DNA of 64,000 bases from Rhododendron vialii (GCF_030253575.1 NC_080563.1:34395001-34459000); one strand, 5' to 3'; counted from the first letter of the stretch, positions 43,601 to 54,194 are shown. Program-made: numbers and translations. Notes: generated by a model not told the origin, from the sequence alone.

Positions 43601-44973
43601 AACAGATCAACAGAGAGAACAACGCTCATGCCGATGCTCTGGCAAGTTTAGCCTCGGCAAGCAAAGCATCTGAATACAGAAACATCAGCCTCGCCGAGAT
43701 CCACCAGCCAAGCTTTGAAGTCCCTGGGGAAGTTCTTAGCATTTCCCTCGGTCCTAGCTGGATGGATGAGATAGTCTCCTTCCTCAAGAATGATACGCTC
43801 CCTTCCGAAAAAAAGGAGGCCCATCGTGTACGCAGCAAAGCAGCCCACTATTGGATCTCTGAGAACGACCAACTCTACAGGAAAAGCTTCACCGGGCCAT
43901 ATCTTCAAGTAGTTCATCCGACCGAGGTCCCAACAATATTGACCGAACTTCACTCTAGAAGTTGCGGTTGTCACTCTGGCGGGCGTTCCCTTGGTCAAAG
44001 AGCTCTAAGTCAATGATACTTCTGGAAAGGAATGAAGAAGGATTGTGAAGAAATGGTCAAGAAGTGCAACCCCTGCCAACTTGTTTCTCCTATACCAAAG
44101 CAGCCTGCCCAATCCCTCAAACCTATCACCAGCCCTTGGCCTTTTGCTCAATGGGGCTTGGATATAGTTGGCAAACTTCCAAATGCCCCTAGAGGTTTCA
44201 AGTTTTTGATAACGGCAATAGATTATTTCTCGAAATGGGTGGAAGCCGAACCCCTCGTCACAACCACCGAAGCAGATGTTCGGCGATTTGTATGGAGAAA
44301 CAACGTAACAAGGTTCGGCGTTCCTTACGCAATTGTTTCGGATAATGGCTCACAATTCGTCGGCAAAGAGCTAACAGGACTTTGTGCTGAATTTGGAATT
44401 CGATTTTTTAATTCAACCCCATCCTACCCCCAAGGCAACGGCCAGGCCAAAGCAACCAACAAAATAGTATGCGCTGGCATCAAGTGTCGGCTAGACTCCA
44501 AAAGAGGAAGATGGGCCGAGGAACTGCCTAGGGTTCTCTGGGCCTACCGCTCCACTGGCCAAACTCCTTTTGCAATGGCCTTCGGCATGGAGGCTGTCAT
44601 TCCACTTGAATCCAGGTTCCCAACCCTGCGCACTGAAACTTTTGATTCACAAACCAATGATGAAGCAGTAGCTACCGAGCTTATTTTAGCAGAAGAAAAG
44701 TGAGACGATGCCCAGCTCAAACTAGCTAACTATCAGCAGGAAGTTGCTCGGGGCTACAATCGGAGCGTAAGGCTCAAGAAGTTTAGAACCGACGACTGGG
44801 TCTGGAGGAAGGTTGTCCGAGCCAGCCAGAAGACTAAATTCAAACCCAATTGGGAGGGTCCCTATAGGGTGGTCAAGGAGGTCGGCAATGGCTCATACAA
44901 GTTGGAAGACAAAGACGGAAGGGAGATTGAAAACCCCTGGAATGCTCTAAACCTCAGGAAGGCATGCCTTTGA
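40610..44973 (+). pseudogene. gag end and pol of the old Tat element
   Basis: One reading frame carries all domains: gag C-terminus with CSYHNELGHYTTAC (about 40850), protease (VLVDQGNS, 41257), RT (YIDDMIVKS, 42382), RNase H, archaeal-like RNase H (LHVDGASNSNGAG, 43288), integrase zinc motif (43970-44085) and DDE core (DIVGKL, VSDNGSQF) to a stop at 44971-44973. Seven in-frame stops interrupt it, at 41065, 41572, 42034, 42931, 43462, 44014 and 44701, yet no frameshift was found. In the integrase core NGQA-E is NGQAK, so the catalytic Glu is Lys (44449-44451). This copy cannot make functional enzymes. Confidence 0.95.
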
Positions 44974-45790
44974 AGCTTCTCCTCAGTTTTGGTCTATCAC
45001 GCCCTCTACCAGTTTATTACTTATCAAAATGATGTACTTGTTTTGGTCAATTTTTTACTTAATGAGAAGTCCCACTTATTTCTGAAGCATCAATGTTCTC
45101 TATTACTCGATTGAATTGTTCAAACCTCGATCACTTAAGCTCGGCCTTGTGGCGTTTACAACTACGTTCGAATCAATCATTCGCAAAACACATCGTGGCT
45201 CGGACAACTCGACGTCCAGCGACAACACGATCAACGAACTTACAAGTTTGCTCTTGGCTCGGCTATGTTCATTCTTTGACTTGAACTAAACGGCCACTTG
45301 AAATATTTACTTAACATATTACCTTGGCATAAGACTGGCATTTTGAGCCGAGCCTTATACCAAAGTAGGGGCTGTTATGAGTAAATAACAAAACCTTGGA
45401 AACAAGCCAAGGATGCCTGACCTTCGGCCAAAATCAAGAAAATATCTCTAAAGCACAGAGGAACATTTAGCAAAGCAATTCAAGAGATTTTCTAAAAACA
45501 TTAAAGATAAACAGAGAATTTAGAAACTGCTAGCAAGAGGGCTCGGCTTGGTAAATCGTTCGATGCCGTCCCCATTCAAACCATTACATCTGGCACGGCA
45601 AACTTCTGATGTTCGGAGCCGTCCAGTCCAAAATAAAGCTTAAGAACCAAAAAAAAAAAAAAGTACGGCTGCCAGTCAACTTGAGCTTCATCTCCTTTGT
45701 TTGATCCTCCGCATTCAACCAATCTGAACACGTTCATCCCTAGCAATCTTTTCCTGCACCTCAGAAAGATTGTCACCATCACCAACCTTT
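44974..45790 (+). other. spacer after pol in the old Tat element
   Basis: Non-coding on the plus strand. It corresponds in place to the iterated-motif spacer of the young element, but no comparable short-motif array was seen. A poly-A run lies at 45649-45662. Confidence 0.5.
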
Positions 45791-45792
45791 TC

Positions 45793-48258
45793 CTACTGCT
45801 CGACAGGTGCATCAACCATTTCCTCGTCATCATCCTCGGGTGGCAAAGGTTGGCATTCCTCTTCGGTATATGGAAGGTCAAGATCTGGCACAACCGGCTG
45901 AGGAAGCTGTTTAAGGAACTCAAATTCTGGTTGGATAGCCATCACCCCAGCCATCGCGTCGGCACCGGCAGTGTACCCCAGTCTGAAAAAATTAGTTAGC
46001 CGAGCCTCCAGCTCATCGTTCATCATTTTGCGAGCAATTTGGGTGTACTCGAGGGCAGCTCGATTGATCTTGGCTTCATACCCCTTTGCGTCGGCCTTCC
46101 TAAGTTTTTCCTTTTCTTCCTCCTTCATTTTTTTCATCTCAGCCTCGGAAGTCGAGGTAGAGGCTTTAGCTTTAGCAAGCTCTTTCTGAAGCTTCTCTAC
46201 CTCAACTTCGGCATCTTTAACCTGTTGATCAGAGATCCTCCATTTGGTGCGGTTGGAGTCTCGGTCTGACTTATACCTCTCTCGCTCGGCACTTACCTTA
46301 GTGGCCTTATCATAAGCTTTCAAAGCAGCTTGCCCGGCTTGACATAACAACGAAGTCAGAATCAGAAGCGAAATGAAAATTTTTGAGGAAAAACTATAAC
46401 AAATAAGCTAAATACAAGGAATACATGCACTAAATGAGAACACATCTCCCCGAGCCCAGGGAGGAGATCAGTTGGCCCTTGGTCGTAATCTCTCGGAAGA
46501 GCTAGCCCCCTTAAAAGAGTCACGACAAGGTTCGGTTTTTCTTTCACCGAGTCACTCATTTGTAAAATCCTGCCGTCCGACATCGTGTACGAAGGACTGA
46601 ATTGACGTCAAACGGCGGCCTCGGTTGCAGGGTCGGTAAGATCGATGTGTGGGTCGGTGAGATTTCTTTGCTCTTTAGGCGGTGAGGCATGAGCAACATC
46701 AGAAGGAGCCGATTGAAGGATGTTCGGTTGTGGGACATCCTTAGATACCTTTTGCCTCTTCTCTTTTTGCTGCTTCTGCTGGTCTGTAGAGCCTCGACTT
46801 CGGCTAGGGTTAGCCGTCTTCATTGGGATCACCGGCCTGGGAATGTTCCTCCTTGACATATCCTCAGTAGAAGTTTCGACCAACTCGTCAGATCCGAACG
46901 GCGTAAGCCACTCCTCAGCCGTAAACCCGATCCTCGGCAACCTTACCCCCCCTATTGCCTCTTCTTTCGGATGCCTTCAGCGTTTGAGGTTACCTTCTTC
47001 TTCCGAGCAGCCTTGGTGGTCGGAACGCCTGTTGTCTTTTTCTTGCTCGGCTTGGCCTCTTTACAATTTTCCTTCCTCCTTAGCACACCCTTGTACGAAG
47101 GTCGGTAATCAAGTAGGGTTGGAGCGTGTCGACAAGCTTGGGCGAGAAGTGTGTCGCAGGCCTTCTCTCGGGAATTGGTGTTGAGTCCTTTCGATATTGG
47201 ACCAAGCTCTACAAGCGGAAGATAGCAAGAATAAACGCATTAGCAACAAAAGAAAAGTCAGACGAACATTTCTGGAAAATAAAAAATAATGGTTCGGTAG
47301 TACCTCTCGTGTCCCTAACTTTCGGAATTGTATACCGATGCAGACCATCCCAAACTCATAGTTCCCATGAACTTCAAGGTAGAAATCGGCCCATTTATCC
47401 GTGTCGGATAAGCCTTCTATCAAAGGACTCTTTTTGGGACGAGTCGTAAGATACCGACGACCAGACTTACCTTGTCGAGACATGGTGTATGTGAAGAAGA
47501 GGTCCGTCGGCCTAAAGTCAAGATCTTGGCTCTCAATCAAGGCGATTACCGACATGATTATTCGGTAACTGTTGATCGCGGCTAATGGGGAGCCAGACTA
47601 AATCTCCAGAGTATTTCCCTAAGGAAAGGGTGAAAGGGGAACCGAAGCCCAGCCTCACAAATGGCCATGAAGGGTATGGTTATATGCTCGGGATGATGCT
47701 CCCTCTGGTCTTTAATTTCAGTGCTCCTAACTCGATGAATCAGCACGTCGTCAGGGATGTTGTACTTTACGCGGAATGCTTCGTACTTCCCGGGATCACA
47801 CTAAAGTAATGAGTGTAGGGGCATAGCAGACCTTTGTCAAATAGATCGACGTCGCTCGGAGCCGACGTCGAAGCCTCGGTACTAGACAAAAACCTCGACT
47901 TGGCCTCACGACCCATTTGAGGATCGACTTCAGATTGCGTCTCTACGGTGAAGCTGATCTCGGGGTCGGTCAAAAAGTCATCTGCGGCGTACTCATGAAC
48001 ATGCTCGGCATTCGAGTCATTGGATGCGGGAGAATTTGCCGACATCCTGGTAGAGATAAATTCGATCGGGCGGCCGCTCCTCATTCTACGTTGCTCAAGA
48101 AATTCACTAATGAATTGACGATCGAATTTTGTTTCCGAGCAATCCGAGTCTGTAGACACGTCGATGACCTCGTGAGCCAGACCTAGGAGAAGAACAAAGG
48201 GGTAATAAGTAGTTGAAATCTGCGTCGGTAAAGAAAATAATCTGAAAGTTCGGCTCAT
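45793..48258 (-). pseudogene. antisense gene of the old Tat element, decayed
   Basis: Minus strand. 48258-47590 holds acidic N-terminal sequence and then, after a frame change near 47790, KYEAFRVKYNIPDDV and AICEAGLRFPFHPFLREIL, clearly related to the first domain of the young antisense gene. It continues at 47555-47330 (GLSDTDKWADFYLEV). 46940-46608 is a Ser/Lys-rich linker, and 46350-45793 a long coiled coil (AEVEVEKLQKELAKAKAST) with an acidic tail (PEDDDEEMVDAPVEQ). Domain order equals that of the young element. Stops and frame changes make it non-functional as read; exact exon edges were not fixed. Confidence 0.72.
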
Positions 48259-48705
48259 CTTATCGGCTCACGAGTCATAGCTATCCTAGAATGGGCTCGG
48301 TACTCCTGAAACGTCTCTCTACGCTCGGCCTAACAATCAAAGGGTGATCCCGTTCGGTTACTTACCCCCATCGGGAGAAGTCGTTCGGAGAGCCCCGAAC
48401 ATCCTATTGGGGCTCGGACGAACAGATTGAATTTAGGGATGAACATCATTGTTCACCCAGATTTCTGCTATTGACTCAGAGCAGGAAAACGCCCAAAATC
48501 ACCCCAAAAACCCAGAAAGGGTGCATGAAAAGCAAAGTAAAAAGAAAAGCGATAAAAATCGATGACATACCTGAAGATTTCTGTTGAAATAAGGCTTAAA
48601 GGTGAAGATCTGGATCTGAATCGAGCTCTGGAATGGAGTTGTAGAGAGAAAAGCTCCAAATGCTAAAGAGAGAAAGTGCAGAAGACCCTTCTCTCTCCTC
48701 CTTTG

Positions 48706-48720
48706 TCGTTATTTATAGAT
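48706..48720 (-). promoter_or_regulatory. TATA box for the old Tat antisense gene
   Basis: Read on the minus strand the sequence is ATCTATAAATAACG, a canonical plant TATA box, followed by a CT/GA-rich leader toward the antisense gene that starts near 48258. Confidence 0.6.
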
Positions 48721-49015
48721 GGAGCGGGCGTTTCGAATTTCCCGCCCATCATTTCACCGCCGAACCCCACGCCAACCACCATGAGACACGTGGCGACTGA
48801 TAGCCTTTCCTACGCCAGCCGTTTCTTCATCTGCCAAGGCGTCCTTTCGATCGACACACCTATTCAAATGCTCGACAACTGTCACCCTATGTGGGGCTCG
48901 GATAAATCCGTAGCAATTCCGAAAGAAGATCCTCGGTTAAAGCTCGGCCTAATCCGAAATCAACCCATACCAAGCAGGAAGCCTCGGCATGGGTTGAGGG
49001 GCTATTGTAGCAGGC

Positions 49016-49688
49016 CGAGCAAAATGGCTATTGCCATTTTTGAACGTGATCCGGTATCCCGATCAACTCCGAGTCATTTTACCCTCGACGTTCAAAACGC
49101 CGAAGGCGTCCAGAGCCGAGGGTCCTGATTAATTATGACTCGCTTAATCGCCTCGGCCTCCAGCACCCATGTGAGTGGGAAACGCGTTCGGTTGGACATC
49201 CTCCGATGGTCGCATAACACGCTCGGTGCCGAACGAGCGTAGCCATCATTCCAGCTCACCTGCGTGCGAACATCAACCGTGGCAATGATGATGGTTGTGA
49301 CGTCATCCAAACGGTTATAAGGATAACGATGGGGGCACGTGAAGATGCCAGCTCATCCTATAAACGGATACAAAACCCTAAACGTGACGTAAGAGTGACG
49401 TCAGCCGACGCGTGTCGAGCGTTGATGCAATCTTGGAGATCAAGCTAAGAGGTTCCCTATAAATATCCCATTATGCCTTCTTGGAAGAGGTACGCATAGA
49501 AAAAACCCTAGCTCCTAATTCCCAATTTCTCTCTGCAAGTGAACTAACTCTTGCACCGGAGGGCCATCCCGGAGAACCTCCGATGTGGTCTTTAGTCTTG
49601 TTTCATTTTGCAGGGTGAAGAAAGAGACTAGGAGTGGATCTCGAACCCACAGTCAGAAAGTGTGAACCATTCGGAATGGAGCCCCATA
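49016..49688 (+). repeat. 3' LTR of the old Tat element (673 bp)
   Basis: Begins TGTAGCAGGCCGAGC after the purine-rich GGGTTGAGGGGCTAT and ends CCCCATA, where the 5' LTR has CGCCACA. Keeps the TGACG pair at 49385-49403 and the TATA box at 49458-49466. Followed by the target duplication GAATG at 49689-49693. Confidence 0.95.
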
Positions 49689-49693
49689 GAATG

Positions 49694-49742
49694 AAATAGC
49701 AAAAAGATAAGGGACGTGTATGCTTGATGATCTGCACAATAA
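49694..49742 (+). pseudogene. fragment of RPA1-like exon 3 between two insertions
   Basis: Only 49 bp of the RPA1-like exon survive between the old Tat element and solo LTR 2. Read in the frame of the upstream part it continues from LWN with EIAKR, then a stop TAA at 49708-49710, then GTCMLDDLHN. The stop is within the original exon and not caused by either insertion. Confidence 0.75.
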
Positions 49743-51701
49743 TGTGGGCAGCGTGCCCTTCGAAATTTCCGGATTCCGAGACGCAAGGGCCCAGATCGAG
49801 GGAGCGCAAGCAGGGAAGCAAGCGCTCGCAAAATACAGAGTCGCCACTCGGGTTTGAAGGTCCGACACCCAAGGAACCGTATTTCGAAGCACTTGCCGCG
49901 CTGTTTGATTTGAAAAAGTTAAGGAACCAGTCCGTCATAACCATATCTGGGTTTGGGAGCCATGTTACGAGAGGGGAAAGGTTTTATGGCACCCCTCTCG
50001 CCCATTCCGGAGATCGGTTTCTACTTAGGCATTTGCGAAAATGTTTGTTTGCGATTCTATTTTGATTGATCAATTTTTAGCCAATTAGGGCGGGGGAACA
50101 GTTAATCGGGGATTAATACTGTAACATGTTTACAGGATGTGATAGGATATGGCATGGATTAGTGAGATGACAAGTAATAAATGGAATGAAGTTCAAAACG
50201 TCGATCATACATCAAGACAGCGCTGTGTATGATTTTGGCACGAACAAACAGCCAGCTTGCATGCGTGAGTTCATCCGCATGCAAGCAAACCATCGCGCAA
50301 CACAACCATATACTCGCGCGAGTATTGACGCTTCACCAATGGTTTGAATTTCACCCCCTTCTGGGCTCTGGAAGGACCAGTGCTCACCCAGGTGCAAACC
50401 AAGCAGTTTATAGGTACTTGAAAGTAAACAATATTACAACAAATAGATGGAAATATTATAAAAACGCAACCCCTAAACAGTGGGGGTGTCTAAACAGAGG
50501 CCAAGGCCAAACTGCTCATGCAAGGGCAGTCCCTGGAAGACAGAGAACCATCGCACGACAGAGTGATACAGGCGCGCGATTGTTCAGACTGGACTTCCAG
50601 GAATTGCTTTGCATACTTAGGGCTCTGAGACATGTTCAGGAGCATCCCAAGAGCATTCCAAACCAAGAGGTGTTATAAACTAAGCTAAATAATGATTTTC
50701 AACATGCAAAACAGCAAAGCAGTGAGCTAAAGCTCCTTAAAAGACTTTAAAAAGACTACAAACACAATAATAAACTTAAAGACCAGGGTCCCTTCCCCAC
50801 GTGGTCCAATCTCACGCAGACAGAATTGTTGCGCGAGTATATGGGACCATCGTGCGAGGGTTTCCCAGGTAACAGCTCTTGAAACCCTGCTAGCTTTAGG
50901 GCCAGAACTGGTATCGATTACCAGCCTTGACCCTGCCAGCCCCCCTCAGGGGTTCGAACAGTGAGCAGAAAGATATTATACCTTTGCTTGAGTGTCTTGG
51001 AGATGGCTTGAATGATGAGATGGTGAGATTTGGAGGGTGATTATGTGGGAGTGAGTGGGGTGTGAGATGTTTGTGCTTGAGTTTGCCTTCTTCTTTCTTG
51101 GAGAGAGATTGGTAACCCCTTGCAAGGAAACATGGGGGGGGGGGGGGGGGGGGGGGTATTTATAGAAAAAGGGGTTAGTTGGTGGCTAGCCAAGGCCTTG
51201 TAACCAGCCAACAATGCTGGTTACAATTGCTTGGTGGAGGAGTGGGGTGGCAAAGGTGATGGGAGAATGGGGGGTGAGGTGGTGCAAGGGGAGCCCCCCC
51301 AGAACGCTGTTCAGCCGAGAAAAACGGGGTCACATAGGCCTGTAGCCCCCTGACCACCACGCAATCTGGGTGAAAATGACACGTGTTGACCATCGCGCGA
51401 CGAAGTGAGAGCATTGCGCGAGGGTCCAGCCAACCCCGCGAGGGTCAATGGTCAAAGCTTTGACTTTGATCACCACCTGGCAAATGGACCATCGCGCGAG
51501 GATCCCAGTATGTCGCGCGACATTCAAACCCGAGGTCCAGGTTCTGATTCAAGGGTTTAAGGGCTAAGAATGGGTTCCTCACATGCCAAACTCAAGCCAT
51601 TCCAAGTTCTCGAGACTGTTTTCGACCTGATTCATCATCGGGGAATCAAGAAACCGAAGAACAAAGTAAAACGATCGGGAAGTCAGATCGGGGTGTCTAC
51701 A
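49743..51701 (-). mobile_element. solo LTR 2, ~1.96 kb, related to solo LTR 1
   Basis: Starts TGTGGGCAGC and ends GGGGTGTCTACA. It is flanked by the 5-bp duplication AATAA (49738-49742 and 51702-51706). It aligns along its length with solo LTR 1 (GAGTCGCCACTCGGGTTT, TTTTATGGCACCCCTCTCGC, AGGGCGGGGGAACAG). The minus-strand TATA box TATAAATA lies at 51164-51157. At the five places where LTR 1 carries paired TGGCGTACGCCA-type palindromes, this copy carries CATCGCGCGA-type palindromes (about 50288/50312, 50551/50570, 50827/50848, 51393/51415 and 51493/51512). Confidence 0.92.
51134..51156. repeat. G23 homopolymer next to the solo LTR 2 TATA box
   Basis: 23 consecutive G on the plus strand, directly adjoining the TATTTATA at 51157-51164. 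On the transcribed (minus) strand it is a C run immediately downstream of the TATA box. LTR 1 has only six G at the matching place (22277-22282). Confidence 0.95.
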
Positions 51702-51706
51702 AATAA

Positions 51707-52425
51707 TAATATTTTGTTTGCTACGGGGTTGAAAGTCGACGACTTTGACAGTAATACTACTCTCAACCTTTTTAAACATTTTTTTCCCAAAAAACCTAAT
51801 CTAATAATTTAAATATTTTATCTTCTAGGTTCGCACTTTACCACTTGGATGAAGAGCAAATTGTATGTGAACCACCCATTTCGTACTGACGGCATTCCTA
51901 AATGGTAAGTTGAGAAAAATGGGAATTGTCTATAGATCGAGATGAATATTATTTATTCGTTTAATTGTTCCAAACAAATTACGTGCTAATCTAGGTTCAA
52001 CGATGACAAAGATGCACAAAGGTTGGTAGCATGGAATCGCACATGTGGATTCTCAATTCCACAGGAGCTAATAATATCAAATGCTAAGAGAGTTCAAATA
52101 AAACAATTTGTGTCCATGCCCAATGTAAGATTTTTTCATACTTGAAAAATTGTTAATATTTTCTTCCCATTATATATTTACAGTTGGAATTTCGGAATTT
52201 TTTTTCATAAGTGCAACATTATCGCATGCTTGGCCGCATTGAGAAAATATACGAAGAACACCTATGGATTTATAAATGCAAAACGTGCTTTAGGGAAGTT
52301 GAAAATCAGTACGGCTGGTTTTTCTGTAGTCAATGCGGTGAAGATGTGGAAACAGCAATAAGGTTTTTTTAAAATAACAGTATTTCAACTCAGTCATGCA
52401 TTTTATGGGTTTTTTTTAAAGTCAA

Positions 52426-52470
<45 letters not shown>

Positions 52471-53042
52471 CATTTGTAATACATTTTAGGTATAATGTAA
52501 AGATGGTTGTGAAAAACTCCACTAGCTCAATGGAGCTCTTGGTGAAGGACACAAAGGCAGAATTTATCTTGCGAAGTGTACCATCCGATTTGAAGAAGTT
52601 AATGTTAAAGGTAAAGGCGAGATAAAAAATTAATGTGATGTTCTGTCTATAAAATATAACAATACTTTATAATATAGATATTTTGTCAGGAAAATAGAGT
52701 GCAGATACTCAAAAAGTATCTTTCTCAATTTTATGGACGCGCATATGTGTTTATTATTCATGCTCCACAACCTATGTACCATGAGCATTGTGCCTCTGTG
52801 GTAACCTTTGTGTTAACAATTGATTGGTCAGAAGAATGTTTGCACATTTCCAAAGGTACTAAGTTGTCATTCTCCTTCCATTGTCACACCTAGATCCTAC
52901 ATAAACTGGGTTATAAATTGTGATAAATCTTATAATTCTCGATATTCTTTATGCAGGAATGTCGAAGACTGACAAAGAACCAATGAGATCACGTGAAAAC
53001 ATCATTGTTAAAGCATTGTGGAATGGTCCAATAACATTTTAG
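51707..53042 (+). pseudogene. RPA1-like gene, 3' part (end of exon 3 to exon 9)
   Basis: Exon 3 ends at 51750 (GT donor). Exon 4 51829-51904 gives SHFTTWMKSKLYVNHP. Exon 5 51995-52124 gives LVAWNRTCGFSIPQEL. Exon 6 (about 52212-52362) has the RPA1 C-terminal zinc ribbon, YKCKTC...FFCSQCGED. Exon 7 52490-52610 begins RYNVKMVVKNSTSSMEL. Exon 8 52690-52855 and exon 9 52957-53042 end PITF-stop. Phases join except at exon 5/6, where the zinc-ribbon frame is 2 nt out of step with the nearest AG acceptor. With the in-frame TAA in exon 3 and the insertions, the gene is dead. The ribbon is the DNA-binding domain C of RPA70-type proteins. Confidence 0.85.
52431..52470. repeat. (TA)n microsatellite in RPA1-like intron 6
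   Basis: About 20 TA units inside the intron between exons 6 and 7. Confidence 0.95.
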
Positions 53043-53614
53043 TCAATTTAACTTTATTGGATTTTTAGTACGCGTGTTGTGTGATTTATGAATTTTCAAC
53101 AAATATTACCTATGCTTTGTTTATTTTATTTTATATAAATTTACTTTGCTTCTGTCCATTTTGTTATGAAACAATACTTTAAGTTGTGCAGATTGAGTAA
53201 AAAAAAATTGAAACATAATTTTAAACATTAACTCTTTTAATTGGACATTGGTCTCTAGATTTTCTGAAACTTTAATTAGGAGTTGTCGGGTTTGATTTGT
53301 ATTATATAAGTGAACCAAGGGTTTCTTATTCCATAAATGATGATTTCTACTTTCTTTTTTTTGAAACTTTAATTTGGAGTTGTCGATTTTGTTGGTGTTT
53401 CATCTCCAAAGCAAAAGTTTCCTACTCTGTTAAGTTAGTTTTTATCAATTAACAATTGAGAGTTGCTGATTATTATTTCCTGTCTTATTGTTGAGCTTAA
53501 ATGCTAAAGAATATGCAAGGGTTATTGTTTTTCGCAGAGTTGAAATTGTTGGATTGAGATTGAGATATTGCATATGTGAGCACGTAATGATTTGCATTTG
53601 CTGATTGCTCAAGT
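53043..53614 (+). other. 3' flank of the RPA1-like gene inside the Helitron
   Basis: AT-rich, non-coding. AACTTTAATTTGGAGTTGTC-like words occur at about 53267 and 53365. It leads to the Helitron 3' hairpin. Confidence 0.5.
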
Positions 53615-53642
53615 CGTGCCTTCAGGCGCGGGCAGTCGCTAG
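53615..53642 (+). other. Helitron 3' terminus (hairpin plus CTAG)
   Basis: Stem CGTGCC / GGCGCG (one G-T pair) with loop TTCA, then GGCAGTCG and CTAG, followed by T. This matches the CTRR-ending Helitron 3' structure. Confidence 0.75.
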
Positions 53643-53978
53643 TTTATAAATATTACACATACACATGTATATTTTTTAAAATATCTCATAGTTCGGTTCA
53701 GTTAATCCACGGTTTTAAAATGAAAATTCAATCCTAATCCGTATCTCACGGGTTTTAATTTTCAAATCCGTGTTCGGACCATTTATCCATGGACAAAATC
53801 CAAAAGGCACGGATTGATTATGTCCTGACCGGTTTCACAGTTCTTAGTTTTTCTTGGACAGCCCTATCTTAGATTAGTGAGATCGATGCCTACTTTGTTG
53901 GAGTAGACTTTCAAGAAAAAATCTCAATTTTACCATCTTTCATCTTTGAAATTGGCTCTCTATCTTGGTTAAAATATA

Positions 53979-54194
53979 CTCCATCCGTTCTATAATATTT
54001 GTCCGATTTGCAAAATGATGACTTAAAAATAATACAACTTTTGCAAGAAAAAAATCAAATTTTTTTCACTCATTTATTAGATAACGACGAGTTCTTTTAA
54101 TTTATGAAAAAATTTGAATGTTTTTCCTGGAAGAAATGAATTATTGTTAAGCCCACATTTTTTGGATTGGACAAATATTTTGGGATGGAGGGAA
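53979..54194. mobile_element. Stowaway-like MITE
   Basis: Starts CTCCATCCGTTC after TA (53977-53978) and ends GGGATGGAGGGAA before TA (54195-54196). The inner arms AATATTTGTCC / GGACAAATATT pair. Tc1/mariner-type MITEs duplicate TA. Confidence 0.85.

Larger units (their letters stand above)
27326..49688 (+). mobile_element. old Ty3/gypsy Tat-lineage element, interrupted by a younger Tat
   Basis: Order: 5' LTR 27326-28008, primer site 28012, gag 28171-29752, young element 29753-40609, then end of gag, protease, RT, RNase H, second RNase H and integrase to 44973, antisense ORF region 45790-48260, purine tract, and 3' LTR 49016-49688. Target duplication GAATG lies at 27321-27325 and 49689-49693. 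Without the insert it is about 11.5 kb. Two RNase H domains and an antisense ORF after pol are Tat-lineage traits. Confidence 0.95.
25734..53642 (+). mobile_element. Helitron carrying an RPA1-like gene, heavily interrupted
   Basis: The right end is Helitron-like: a 6-bp stem (CGTGCC-TTCA-GGCGCG, 53615-53630), 8 bases, then CTAG at 53639-53642 followed by T. The left end is proposed at TCTATATAATATGACAGG (25734), preceded by A. A T flank follows the right end, so the insertion is between A and T, as Helitrons require. The RPA1-like gene has the same orientation, as in plant Helitrons. No Rep/helicase coding was found, so it is non-autonomous. Subtracting the LTR insertions leaves about 3.6 kb. 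The 3' end is better supported than the 5' end. Confidence 0.62.
25425..53874. mobile_element. hAT-like non-autonomous element, split by a Helitron
   Basis: TAGGGCAGTCCATGG at 25435 and, inverted, TAGGGCTGTCCAAGA ending at 53866 form a hAT-type TIR pair. CTTAGAT occurs immediately outside both (25425-25431 and 53868-53874), 7 of an expected 8 bp. Both subterminal regions contain the same TATCTCACGG..TTTT motif near CAATCCTAATCC. Without the inserted material (25734-53642) the element would be about 0.53 kb. The pairing across 28 kb is inferred from the shared TIR, motif and flanking repeat. Confidence 0.65.
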
